14,879 nucleotides of DNA from Actinomycetota bacterium (GTDB taxonomy: Bacteria; Actinomycetota; Humimicrobiia; Humimicrobiales; Humimicrobiaceae): positions 1 through 14,879 of the forward strand of contig JAQVJB010000037.1 of the NCBI GenBank assembly GCA_028695395.1, given 5' to 3'. The translations under genes and the position numbers were made by a program. Positions 7,568 through 14,879 of the stretch are shown here, piece after piece. Below the pieces are notes generated by a model. The model did no database searches, was not told the origin of the DNA, and was given only the letters and a program-made list of their open reading frames with translations. Every line of letters starts with the position of its first letter. Positions within the stretch are counted from its first letter, which is position 1.

Positions 7568-8782
7568 TTATTCTATTTCAGTAATCGAACTTGGATTTTC
7601 AAATAATTCTACAGCTTTGTTTAGAAATTTCGCTCCACTTACTCCATCCAATATTCTGTGATCTTCTGTTATAGAAAGTTCAATTACTTTTCTTATTTCA
7701 ATATTATTACCAATGGCTTCAGGATTTGAATAAACAGTTCCGAGAGTTAAAATTGATCCCTGAGGCGGATAAATAATAGCTGTGCATGAACGAACATTAA
7801 ACATTCCCAGATTAGTAATAGTAAAAGTTCCATTTGAAATGTCATCCGTATTTAATTTATTTTCCATTGCTCTCTTAATCAGCTGTTTTCTTTGCTCTGC
7901 AATTTCAAATAAAGTTAGTTTATCGCAATTATGAATAACCGGGATAATAAGACCTTCAGGGATTGAAGTAACTATGCCTATATTAATATCATCATATACA
8001 ACGAATTTATTGTTAATCAAGGAGGAATTTAATTCCAGATTTTCCCTCAAAGCCAAAGCGGTCACTTTAATTATAAAATCCATTAAAGATATTTTTTTAT
8101 ACAATATCTTTAATTTTTCCATTATATTCATGAGTTCGGTTACGTCAGCTTTTGAGCTTTGGGTAATATGAGGGGTATTTTGTACAGCATAAACCATTTT
8201 ATCAGAAATGGTTTTTCTGATTCCTTTTAAATCCTCTTCCCTATTAATTTTTATATCAAGGACATCAAAAACCATATCTTTTTTATAATCTTCAGGAACA
8301 ATTTTTCCCTTTTCCTTTATTTCTTTTTTTGTTTTATCTTCTGACATAAATTTTAAAACATCTTCTTTTAAAATTCTGCCACCTGGTCCGGTTCCTTTAA
8401 TTTCTGTAACATCTAGTTTGTTCTTCTCAATTAATTTTTTTGCAAGAAGTGTAACTTTCAAATTATTATCTTGCTGCACCTTTGTTGATCCAGAAGAGGA
8501 CTTATCTTCTTCTCGTTTATCTTCAGCAAAATCATGACCTTTTTCATTTTTATTACCAATTAAAGCAATTACATCTCTAGCGGGTACCTCTTCTTTTTCG
8601 CCTCTTACTATTTTAATCAAATAACCGCTTGCTTTTGCCTCAATCTCATAATTTATTTTATCAGTTGATACCTCTGCGAGGATATCTCCCTCATTTATTT
8701 TATCTCCCTCTTTTTTGTGCCATTTTTCAATAACACAATAAGACTGTGCCATCCCTAATTTAGGCATTAATACTTTTTCCAT
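7568..8782 (-). CDS. acoC: Dihydrolipoamide acyltransferase (E2) of a 2-oxoacid/acetoin dehydrogenase complex
   Basis: This is the E2 core subunit, which moves the acyl group from its lipoyl arm to coenzyme A. Its 404 residues show the standard order. A single N-terminal lipoyl domain (about 1-77) has the lipoylation lysine K42 in STDKINYEIEA. A charged, flexible linker (about 78-107) leads to a peripheral subunit-binding domain (about 108-146), with LAKKLIEKNKLD and GTGPGGRILKEDVL. The catalytic acyltransferase domain (about 180-404) ends in HRILDGVSGAKFL, where H375 and D379 are the catalytic-type residues. GAGGGAG lies about five bases before the ATG. It follows E1 alpha and E1 beta, so the three form one complex. 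Acetoin or pyruvate specificity cannot be fixed from E2 alone, so the acoC symbol is provisional; pdhC is the alternative. Confidence 0.93.
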   Translation of the reverse strand: MEKVLMPKLGMAQSYCVIEKWHKKEGDKINEGDILAEVSTDKINYEIEAKASGYLIKIVRGEKEEVPARDVIALIGNKNEKGHDFAEDKREEDKSSSGSTKVQQDNNLKVTLLAKKLIEKNKLDVTEIKGTGPGGRILKEDVLKFMSEDKTKKEIKEKGKIVPEDYKKDMVFDVLDIKINREEDLKGIRKTISDKMVYAVQNTPHITQSSKADVTELMNIMEKLKILYKKISLMDFIIKVTALALRENLELNSSLINNKFVVYDDINIGIVTSIPEGLIIPVIHNCDKLTLFEIAEQRKQLIKRAMENKLNTDDISNGTFTITNLGMFNVRSCTAIIYPPQGSILTLGTVYSNPEAIGNNIEIRKVIELSITEDHRILDGVSGAKFLNKAVELFENPSSITEIE

Positions 8783-8868
8783 TTTATCTCCCTCTTAGGA
8801 CAATTTTTATTTTAACTATGGACAAGAATATTATTTAAGAAATACTTCTATATTAATTCTTATATATC

Positions 8869-9882
8869 CTATTTAATTACGTCTTTAATAGCCTCTTCTA
8901 TTTTCTTTTCAGTAATCATATATTCATCTTCAAGTGCAGGGCTGAAAGGAACCGGGGTATTAGGACAATTCAATCTTCTAATTTTAGATACAATATAATC
9001 TAATCCCTTTTCAGCAACTAAAGTTATAATATCTGTTGCTACACTGCACCTGGGATTGTCTTCATCTATCACAAGCAAATTGCCTGTTTTTTCTACTGAT
9101 TTTAAAATCAATTCTTCATCCAATGGTGCCAGCCAAATCGGGTCAACGACTTCAACGCTGATGTTTTCATTCTCCAGTTTTGAAGCAACATTCACTGCCA
9201 TGCTTACCATGCCGCCTATTGCAACAACCGTAATATCTTTTCCTGTTTTCTTTACTTCTCCTTTTCCTATTTCAAGCTCATAGTCTCCTTCAGGGACTGC
9301 ACCTTTTTTATCATAAAGAAGCCTGTGCTCAAAAACAAAGACAGGATTGTCGTTTCTAATGGCAGATATCAGGCAGCCTTTCATATCATATGGTGTTGAA
9401 GGTGCAACTACATACCACCCGGGTATATGTGTAATCAATGAGTAATTAACATGTGAATGATGTGCCCCCTCGCGCCATCCGCATCCATAGGTTGTTCTAA
9501 TTGTAATAGGGTTTTTCTGGGCACCACCAAACATATATCTTTGCTTTGCAGCCTGGTTTAAAAAGTTATCAAAACAAACACCCATAAAATCTCCATACAT
9601 TAGTTCAGCAACAGGTCTTAGTCCTATCATCGAAGCACCGATTGAGGCACCAATAAAAGCATTTTCCGATATAGGCGTATCAAATATTCTTTCAGGACCA
9701 AACTCTTTAATAAAACCTTTTGTTACTGTAAAAGGACCTCCCCATGCATCCAATAGACTATCATCTTCTTTACCTACTCCACCTACCAGGTCTTCTCCTA
9801 AAATAACTACATCTTCATCTGTTCTCATTGATATAGCTAAACCTTCAGAAATAGCTTCTTTATATGTTATTTCCCTTTTCAT
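8869..9882 (-). CDS. acoB: E1 beta subunit of a thiamine-diphosphate acetoin/2-oxoacid dehydrogenase
   Basis: This 337-residue protein is the beta half of the heterotetrameric E1 that decarboxylates or cleaves the substrate on thiamine diphosphate. It begins with ITYKEAISEGL and EDVVILGEDLVGG. It carries the Glu that activates the cofactor in DTPISENAFIG (E73), followed by LRPVAELMYGDFM, RTTYGCGWREGAHHSH and the C-terminal transketolase domain with VEVVDPIWLAPLD. AAAGGGA about eight bases before the ATG supports the start. It lies 80 bases after E1 alpha and 86 before E2, in line with one operon. The sequence resembles AcoB and PdhB equally to the eye, so substrate choice is open. Confidence 0.94.
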   Translation of the reverse strand: MKREITYKEAISEGLAISMRTDEDVVILGEDLVGGVGKEDDSLLDAWGGPFTVTKGFIKEFGPERIFDTPISENAFIGASIGASMIGLRPVAELMYGDFMGVCFDNFLNQAAKQRYMFGGAQKNPITIRTTYGCGWREGAHHSHVNYSLITHIPGWYVVAPSTPYDMKGCLISAIRNDNPVFVFEHRLLYDKKGAVPEGDYELEIGKGEVKKTGKDITVVAIGGMVSMAVNVASKLENENISVEVVDPIWLAPLDEELILKSVEKTGNLLVIDEDNPRCSVATDIITLVAEKGLDYIVSKIRRLNCPNTPVPFSPALEDEYMITEKKIEEAIKDVIK

Positions 9883-9962
9883 TATTTAATCCCTTTCAAA
9901 AATTTATATTTTGATAGCGTGTTCATATACTTAAAATATTTCTCAATAATTAATATATAATT

Positions 9963-10922
9963 CTAAACATATACTTCGGTATAAGTCTCCGAAGGATCAG
10001 GGTAAGGGCTTTCATCTGCAAATTTAATTGCGTCATCTATGATCTTTTTTGCTCTTTTCTCAAGTTCGAGATATTTATTTTCATCAAGATACCCCAAACT
10101 TATTAAATGTTTTTTAAATTTAATTATTGGGTCTTTTGTGTTTTTATAATTTTGAATCTCTTCTTCAAGCCTATACCCCCCAGGTTCTCCTATCTGGTGT
10201 CCCTTATATCTGTAACAATCAATAACCAGGAGAGATGGTCCCTTATTATTGCGGGCATTGCTAACAATTTCCTGCATTTTATTATAGACTTCCAATATGT
10301 CAGAACCATCAACATTATAACTTGGTATTCCATAGGCCTTTCCTCTCAAAGTCAGATCCTGCGTGCTGCAGGCATATTCTACTGCAGTTGCTTCTGCGTA
10401 GTGATTATTTTCTAGGACAAAGATTGTTGGTAATTTCCAGATAGCAGCTAAATTCATACCTTCATGTACAAATCCCTGGTTAGATGCTCCTTCGCCAAAA
10501 TAGGCTACTGATACCTTTTTTAATTTTTTCAACTTTGAATAAAAAGCCGGACCGTTTACCAGCACAGTTACATAGCCAAGAATACCATTGGAGCCCAGAG
10601 CACCGTATTCAGGAGCTGTAATGTGCATAGATCCACCTTTTCCCTTATTGTATCCTGTAGATTTTCCAAATATCTCAGCCATCATTTTTTTTGGATCAAG
10701 ACCCTTAGCAAGCAATAGTCCATGACTTCTGTGCCCGGTAAAAATATAATCATCTTTATTTAACGGGAAAATAGTCCCTATATTCCCCTCCTGACCTATG
10801 CATTGATGAACAGTAGCAGGTATTTTACTTTCAAAAACCAGATTATCAAGAGGTGTGTCAAATGCTCTTGCTAATAACATCTTCTCCAGCATATCCAGTA
10901 ATATTTCTTTAGATAATTTCAT
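9963..10922 (-). CDS. acoA: E1 alpha subunit of a thiamine-diphosphate acetoin/2-oxoacid dehydrogenase
   Basis: The 319-residue alpha subunit pairs with the following gene to make E1. Family stretches are GQEG (43-46), FTGHRSHGLLLAKG (61-74), GKGGSMHI (94-101) and GALGSNGILG (107-116). The thiamine-diphosphate motif begins GEGASNQG (143-150) and ends with ENN (171-173). The usual GDG of this motif is GEG here, a variant also seen in branched-chain E1 alpha proteins. The GGSMHI and GxLGSNGILG segments are typical of AcoA-type acetoin dehydrogenase alpha chains, which is why I prefer that name over PdhA. AAAGGGG lies a few bases before the ATG. It is the first gene after an AT-rich gap and probably opens the operon acoA-acoB-acoC, possibly continuing into the AOR gene. 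Confidence 0.94.
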   Translation of the reverse strand: MKLSKEILLDMLEKMLLARAFDTPLDNLVFESKIPATVHQCIGQEGNIGTIFPLNKDDYIFTGHRSHGLLLAKGLDPKKMMAEIFGKSTGYNKGKGGSMHITAPEYGALGSNGILGYVTVLVNGPAFYSKLKKLKKVSVAYFGEGASNQGFVHEGMNLAAIWKLPTIFVLENNHYAEATAVEYACSTQDLTLRGKAYGIPSYNVDGSDILEVYNKMQEIVSNARNNKGPSLLVIDCYRYKGHQIGEPGGYRLEEEIQNYKNTKDPIIKFKKHLISLGYLDENKYLELEKRAKKIIDDAIKFADESPYPDPSETYTEVYV

Positions 10923-11011
10923 AATTGCCCCTTTATTTTTTGAATTTTTTGAATATTATCTTTTATTTAAAGCTTTCTAATATATTTAATTTTTGTAACT
11001 AAAATATTGTT

Positions 11012-11041
11012 TTATTAAGTTCTAATATAATAAATTGTTAA
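11012..11041 (-). promoter_or_regulatory. Possible promoter for the dehydrogenase operon
   Basis: On the minus strand TTAACA (11041-11036) and TAATAA (11017-11012) are separated by 18 bases, resembling a housekeeping sigma-70 promoter. The predicted start near 11005 would leave a leader of about 80 bases before the E1 alpha ATG. In sequence this AT-rich such pairs arise by chance, so this is only the best candidate by position. Confidence 0.2.
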
Positions 11042-11244
11042 TAATGATAAAAAATTAGAATTTCCTTATATAATTTTTTATTAAATTATCTATATTGTTT
11101 TTAAATTTTATTTTTTATTTAGTTATGAGATAAATATATATATTTTATTGATATTAAATAGTTTTTATTCTTAGAAATTTATATTTAATAATTTGCAATA
11201 GCATTTTTTATTAAAAGTTAAGATTATTAATTATATTTTTTTGC

Positions 11245-11302
11245 AAGCATATTCTCCTTTAATTCATTATAATCCGGCTATTTCTCAAAGGAGAATATGC
11301 TT
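11245..11302. repeat. Perfect 16-bp inverted repeat with 26-base spacer
   Basis: AAGCATATTCTCCTTT (11245-11260) and AAAGGAGAATATGCTT (11287-11302) are exact reverse complements around 26 bases. In RNA from either strand they would form a long hairpin. On the minus strand it lies about 80 bases past the stop of the substrate-binding protein and could mark the 3' end of that transcript. However, the stem is followed by GCAAAAAAA rather than a T tract. On the plus strand it is followed by a broken T-rich run. The right arm contains AAAGGAG just before an ATG. A terminator, an mRNA-stabilising stem, or a remnant of a small mobile element are all possible; the repeat itself is certain. Confidence 0.85.
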
Positions 11303-11384
11303 AGATATTATTTTATTTTTAATGTTCTAGATATATTTATTTTCCTGTTAATAGCTTACTTTTATTATTTTTAGAAAATAAATT

Positions 11385-12425
11385 CTATTGCTCCTGGTTA
11401 GCATATTTTTCAACATAAAAATCAACATTTTCAGCAGTTATTACATTGATTCCTGTATCAACATATTGCGGTAATGGACTTGTGCCAACTTCTTTCCAGT
11501 CTGTTGGAGGATTAACTAATCCATGTGCAGTATGATACAAGAATACCATTGTCCAGTATCCCATAGAATATGTTTGCTCTTCCAGTGTGCAGAATATCAG
11601 ACCTTCTTTTATTAATTGTACTACTGCAGCATCAGAATCAAATGTGACAACTTTTATCGGCTTTCCAGATTCTTTAACAGCTGTAGCTGCTCCAATTGCT
11701 TCTATACCTGTACAAGCAAAAATAACATCAAGATCCGGCTCAGAAGAAATCATATTGCTAACTGCTGTTGCAGCTTTTGTTTCATCGCCGCCAGCATCTG
11801 CTGTAATGATTACTTCCATTCCTTCTGACTCGGCTATTGCATCTTTATATCCTGCAACTCGCTGATCGATACATAGCTGGCCAGGTCTTTCAAGTATGCC
11901 TATTGTTCCTTCTCCTATAAGCTCGATGGTCTTTTTACCTGCAATAATTCCTGCTTCATAGTTGTCTGTACAAAGAAAAGATAGTGCTTTACTATCCGGA
12001 CTGTCTGAATCAAACGCAACTACAGGAATGCCGCTGTCCATTGCTTTATTAATAGGCACTATAAATGCATCAGGGTTTATGGCAGTTATAGCAATTCCGG
12101 CAGGGTTCTTTGCAGCTACCTGATCAAATGCTGTAACTTGTTTGTTTACATCATATTCTGCAGTTCCTGTATAAACAGTCTTTACACCATATAATTCTGC
12201 TGCTGCCTCCATACCCTCATAGCAGCCAACCCAATACGCTGCGCCTGATAAGAAAGTTACCATATAATAAGTTTCATCAGAACTTCCTATTAATGGGCTT
12301 GATACTCCGCTTTCTGCACTCTGTTGACCTTCTGCAGCAATTTCACTTTTATTGCAGCCTGTTGCCATAGAGAAACAAAATACAGTCATAATACATATTA
12401 ATATTCCGACAAGTACTTTCTTCAT
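11385..12425 (-). CDS. Sugar ABC transporter substrate-binding lipoprotein, RbsB-like
   Basis: This is a 346-residue periplasmic-binding-protein type I family member, the ligand-catching part of a ribose-class importer. The N-terminus has a basic KK pair, a hydrophobic stretch (about 5-19) and ATGC, giving a likely lipoprotein cleavage with lipidated C24. A short flexible segment follows. Family hallmarks are ITAINPDAFIVPINKAMDSG, PVVAFDSDSPDSKALSF and TDNYEAGIIAGK in the first half, then QRVAGYKDAIAESEG and IKVVTFDSDA. The acidic FDSD stretches are at positions that commonly bind sugar hydroxyls. GAAAGGA precedes the ATG by about ten bases. It follows the permease by 105 bases, the last cistron of the importer. 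The ligand is unknown: ribose, another pentose or hexose, or a signalling sugar are all possible. Confidence 0.92.
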   Translation of the reverse strand: MKKVLVGILICIMTVFCFSMATGCNKSEIAAEGQQSAESGVSSPLIGSSDETYYMVTFLSGAAYWVGCYEGMEAAAELYGVKTVYTGTAEYDVNKQVTAFDQVAAKNPAGIAITAINPDAFIVPINKAMDSGIPVVAFDSDSPDSKALSFLCTDNYEAGIIAGKKTIELIGEGTIGILERPGQLCIDQRVAGYKDAIAESEGMEVIITADAGGDETKAATAVSNMISSEPDLDVIFACTGIEAIGAATAVKESGKPIKVVTFDSDAAVVQLIKEGLIFCTLEEQTYSMGYWTMVFLYHTAHGLVNPPTDWKEVGTSPLPQYVDTGINVITAENVDFYVEKYANQEQ

Positions 12426-12530
12426 TCTCTATTCATCCTTTCTTTCTTATGTTGCTATTTAAAAAATCAAAATCTGTAAAAATATCTTTTAGATACTGCA
12501 TATTATCTATAAGATTTATATTTATATTTA

Positions 12531-13550
12531 TTATATTTTTCGCAGCCTCAACATTGATTGCTCCAATCTTTTGTTTCTTAAATGGTCCAGGGTAATTGCT
12601 AGAACAAGAATTAAACCTGTTACTAATTGTTGCCAGTATATTGATATATTTAACAGAATAAGAGCATTAGTTACCAAAGATAATAAGAAGATTCCAATAA
12701 TTGCTCCGAAAACAGATCCTTCTCCTCCGGAAAAACTACAACCTCCTATAACTGCAGCAGAAATTAATACCATCGCAGTTTCGCCTCCAATAATAGGAGT
12801 CGCAACCCCGAATCTTGCATCCGCCAGTACCCCGGCAATTCCTGCAAGAAGAGCTGATATTACATATACTCCAATTTTAACCTTAACGACATTTATTCCT
12901 GAAAGCATCGCTGCTTTCTCATTGCTGCCAGTATAATAAATCTTTCTCATCGAAGCAGACCTACGTAAAAGCAAATCCCCAATAATTAAAATAGCAAAAG
13001 CTATAATAACTATTACCGGTATTCCCTTTAATTTACCACCCCCAATAAACTTAAAGCTTTCAGGCAGCTTATTAATTAATGGAATTGGCGTACCTTCAGT
13101 TATTACAAAACAAATACCTCTGGCAATTCCTGATACTCCTAAAGTAGTGATAAAAGAATTCAAACCGACTTTTCCAATTAAAAATCCACTTAATGCTCCA
13201 CATAAAACAGCAACGAAGATTCCTATAAGTGCAGCCAGCCATATATTTACGCCCATTACAAATAATTTCCCTGTAACTACGCCAGATAAGGCTAATACGG
13301 ATCCTATTGATAAATCCAAGCCGGCTGTAATGATAGCATAAGCCATCCCTATAACTGTTATTCCATCCAGTGCGAGACCAACAAGAAGCGACCTTATGTT
13401 ATCAGCCGTAAGAAAATTCGGAGACATAATCGATATTATCAACATAAATCCTATAACTATAAAAATCAACATTGCTTCCCTGAATTTTAAGAAGCTTCTA
13501 AACCCCTTGCCTATTTGTCCTAAAGAACTTCTTCCTTTATTCTCAGCCAT
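12531..13550 (-). CDS. Sugar ABC transporter permease, RbsC-like
   Basis: This is a 339-residue membrane protein of the branched-chain/ribose permease family that forms the channel of the importer. After a basic cytoplasmic N-terminus there are several hydrophobic spans, clearest around 27-43, 57-77, 104-125, 177-195, 226-244, 258-275 and 281-320. The family signature AGLDLSIGSVLALSG (76-90) is present. GSNEKAAMLSGINV (208-221) is in the place of the cytoplasmic loop that docks on the ATPase, and GGCSFSGGEGSVFG (269-282) is the conserved C-terminal motif. AAGGAG lies about ten bases before the ATG. It is 53 bases downstream of the ATPase gene and ahead of the binding protein. No truncation is seen. 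Confidence 0.94.
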   Translation of the reverse strand: MAENKGRSSLGQIGKGFRSFLKFREAMLIFIVIGFMLIISIMSPNFLTADNIRSLLVGLALDGITVIGMAYAIITAGLDLSIGSVLALSGVVTGKLFVMGVNIWLAALIGIFVAVLCGALSGFLIGKVGLNSFITTLGVSGIARGICFVITEGTPIPLINKLPESFKFIGGGKLKGIPVIVIIAFAILIIGDLLLRRSASMRKIYYTGSNEKAAMLSGINVVKVKIGVYVISALLAGIAGVLADARFGVATPIIGGETAMVLISAAVIGGCSFSGGEGSVFGAIIGIFLLSLVTNALILLNISIYWQQLVTGLILVLAITLDHLRNKRLEQSMLRLRKI

Positions 13551-13603
13551 TACAAAATATCTCCTTAATACTTTAATAATACATACTTTGCATTTATAAA
13601 AAT

Positions 13604-14878
13604 TTATTTTTCCTTAATACCTGAAGCAAGAGCAACAATTTTTGCTTCGCTTTGCTCTTTATCTTTTAAAATTCCTGCAATTTCACCTTCATGCATGACA
13701 ATAATTCTGTCGCATAATCCAATAATTTCAGGGAGCTCAGAAGATATAATAATCGTCCCTATCCCATTATCGGCCAATTGTCTAATAAGAGAATAAATCT
13801 CTGCTTTTGTTTTTACATCAATACCTTTGGTTGGCTCATCCAAAATTATTATTTTAGGGTCAACAAAAAGCCATCTTGCAACTATTACTTTTTGCTGATT
13901 CCCACCACTCAGACTGTTTATTTTCTGGTTTATGCTTGATAATCTGATATCCAAATCTTTTACCATTTTTTTAGATGAAGCTATTTCTTTTCTTGAATTG
14001 ACCCATAAAAGTAAACGTTTGTTTGATATTTTTTCAAGTCCAGAAACAGTTAAATTTCTTTTTATATCAAGTCCTAAAAATAAACCATCCTCCTTTCTGT
14101 TCTCTGTTAAATACACTAGACCGTATTTCATAGATTTTGAATAACTATTGATTGCCACTTTATTATTATTGATAAATATGTTGCCGCTGTTTTTTCTATC
14201 AATTCCGCAAATTGCTCTTGCCACTTCTGAACGACCAGAGCCCGTTAAGCCTGAAAAACCTAAGATCTCTCCATCATACAGTGCAAAATTAACGTCTTTA
14301 AAGTAGCCATCTCTTGATAAGTTCTCAACTCTTAAAATAACATTCCTACCGTTATCTTCAATATTTGCTTTTTCGGGGAAGAAATTTTTGATATCACGGC
14401 CAACCATTTTATTCACAACTTCTTTTTCGTTTGTGTCCTCAGCCTCTAAAGTGTCTATCACTTCACCGTCTTTCATGATTGTTATTTTTTCACATAATTT
14501 AAATATTTCAGAAAGTCTGTGGCTTATATATATGACGCTTATATTGTTGTTTTTTAGATTCTCTATTATTTCAAATAATATTTCTGTTTCAGATTCTGTT
14601 AATGAGGAAGTGGGCTCATCGAGTATTATTATCTTGCAATTCAATGATATGGCTCTTGCAATTTCGACTATCTGCTTCTGGCTTATGCTTAATTCACCGA
14701 TTATTTTGTTTGGTTTCGGTCTGCTTGGTTCTTTAAAAAGTTTCAATATTTCATCCGATTTTTTTATTAATAAATTCTTATTAACCATACCAAACTTGTT
14801 TGTAGGCATTCTTCCCATAAAAATATTTTCAGCAACTGACATATGCTCACACAACGATATTTCCTGATGTACAAATCC
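13604..14878 (-). CDS. Sugar ABC transporter ATP-binding protein with two ATPase domains, N-terminus cut off by window edge
   Basis: This is the energy-coupling subunit of the ribose-class importer, related to RbsA and MglA. The frame stays open to the window end, and 424 residues are visible. Full members have about 500, so roughly 75 residues including the first Walker A are missing. From the visible start: Q-loop VHQE (3-6), MSVAENIFMG, signature LSISQKQ (63-69), Walker B with ILDEPTSSL, and H-loop ISHRLSE (118-124). The second domain has the Walker A-like GLTGSGRSE (210-218), signature LSGGNQQK (323-330), Walker B IIILDEPTKGID and SSELPE. The second Walker A lacks its lysine, as is normal for this family. 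A TTG at 14854 could be taken as a start, but the conserved HQE stretch lies upstream in frame, so it is internal. It heads the visible order ATPase, permease, binding protein. Confidence 0.95.
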   Translation of the reverse strand, partial: GFVHQEISLCEHMSVAENIFMGRMPTNKFGMVNKNLLIKKSDEILKLFKEPSRPKPNKIIGELSISQKQIVEIARAISLNCKIIILDEPTSSLTESETEILFEIIENLKNNNISVIYISHRLSEIFKLCEKITIMKDGEVIDTLEAEDTNEKEVVNKMVGRDIKNFFPEKANIEDNGRNVILRVENLSRDGYFKDVNFALYDGEILGFSGLTGSGRSEVARAICGIDRKNSGNIFINNNKVAINSYSKSMKYGLVYLTENRKEDGLFLGLDIKRNLTVSGLEKISNKRLLLWVNSRKEIASSKKMVKDLDIRLSSINQKINSLSGGNQQKVIVARWLFVDPKIIILDEPTKGIDVKTKAEIYSLIRQLADNGIGTIIISSELPEIIGLCDRIIVMHEGEIAGILKDKEQSEAKIVALASGIKEK

Positions 14879-14879
14879 A

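Larger units (their letters stand above)
10923..11384. other. Very AT-rich intergenic gap between sugar-importer and dehydrogenase genes
   Basis: This stretch of about 460 bases has no gene I can support and is even richer in A and T than the rest of the window. It must hold the end of the ABC importer transcript and most likely the start of the dehydrogenase transcript. I see a perfect 16-bp inverted repeat at 11245-11302 and a weak promoter-like pair at 11012-11041. One short plus-strand frame of 25 codons (11297-11374) is very hydrophobic. No tRNA, known riboswitch or transposase fragment is recognisable. Confidence 0.7.

Noticed and set aside
10480..10500. GEG instead of GDG in the thiamine-diphosphate motif of E1 alpha as a sign of inactivity
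   Set aside because: GEGA is found in active branched-chain E1 alpha proteins, so this is an accepted variant rather than a defect.
12571..12936. Plus-strand open frame of 121 codons opposite the permease
   Set aside because: The minus-strand permease has intact family motifs through this stretch; the plus-strand product is low-complexity and looks like an antisense shadow.
14215..14255. Missing Walker A lysine in the second ATPase domain as a sign of decay
   Set aside because: A degenerate second Walker A is typical of RbsA/MglA-type sugar transporter ATPases.
13604..14854. ABC ATPase starting at the TTG near 14854
   Set aside because: The reading frame continues upstream to the window edge through VHQEISL, the conserved Q-loop region, so the gene starts outside the window.
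14388..14867. Plus-strand open frame of 159 codons
   Set aside because: It lies wholly antisense to the strongly supported ABC ATPase gene, has no recognisable family features and reads as a shadow of AT-rich coding sequence.

Overview
The window is an AT-rich bacterial segment, roughly one third G+C by eye, with even lower G+C between genes. Every convincing gene lies on the minus strand, so the text reads from high to low coordinates. Tungsten-type aldehyde:ferredoxin oxidoreductase, a split GcvP and low G+C suggest a strict anaerobe. A clostridial Firmicute or an uncultured anaerobic lineage such as Atribacterota would fit, but this is inference and no taxonomic marker gene is present.

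Layout along the minus strand: (1) 14878-11385 is a ribose-type (CUT2) sugar ABC importer. It has an ATPase with two nucleotide-binding domains (start beyond the window), an RbsC-like permease and an RbsB-like lipoprotein. (2) 11384-10923 is a very AT-rich gap of about 460 bases holding a perfect 16-bp inverted repeat. (3) 10922-7568 encodes a thiamine-diphosphate 2-oxoacid/acetoin dehydrogenase complex: E1 alpha, E1 beta and the lipoyl E2. No E3 gene is present. (4) 7461-5575 is a complete AOR-family tungsten enzyme. (5) 5482-5304 is a tandem glycine riboswitch whose second P1 stem shares bases with an intrinsic terminator. (6) 5263-1 is the glycine cleavage operon: a single-chain GcvT-serine hydroxymethyltransferase fusion, then gcvH, gcvPA and gcvPB. 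The last gene runs off the window.

How they may work together: GcvPA/GcvPB decarboxylate glycine onto the lipoyl arm of GcvH. The GcvT half of the fusion releases ammonia and makes methylene-tetrahydrofolate. The SHMT half can join that one-carbon unit to a second glycine to give serine. The riboswitch should let the operon be transcribed when glycine is abundant. Upstream, an acetoin-type complex would yield acetyl-CoA and acetaldehyde, and the adjacent AOR could oxidise the aldehyde to acetate while reducing ferredoxin. If the complex instead uses pyruvate, the region links glycine, serine, pyruvate and acetyl-CoA. GcvH and E2 both need a lipoamide dehydrogenase that must be encoded elsewhere.

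The most notable items are the GcvT-SHMT fusion with its divergent SHMT half, the legible switching mechanism of the riboswitch, the E1/E2-AOR neighbourhood, and the inverted repeat that buries a possible ribosome binding site and small hydrophobic ORF.
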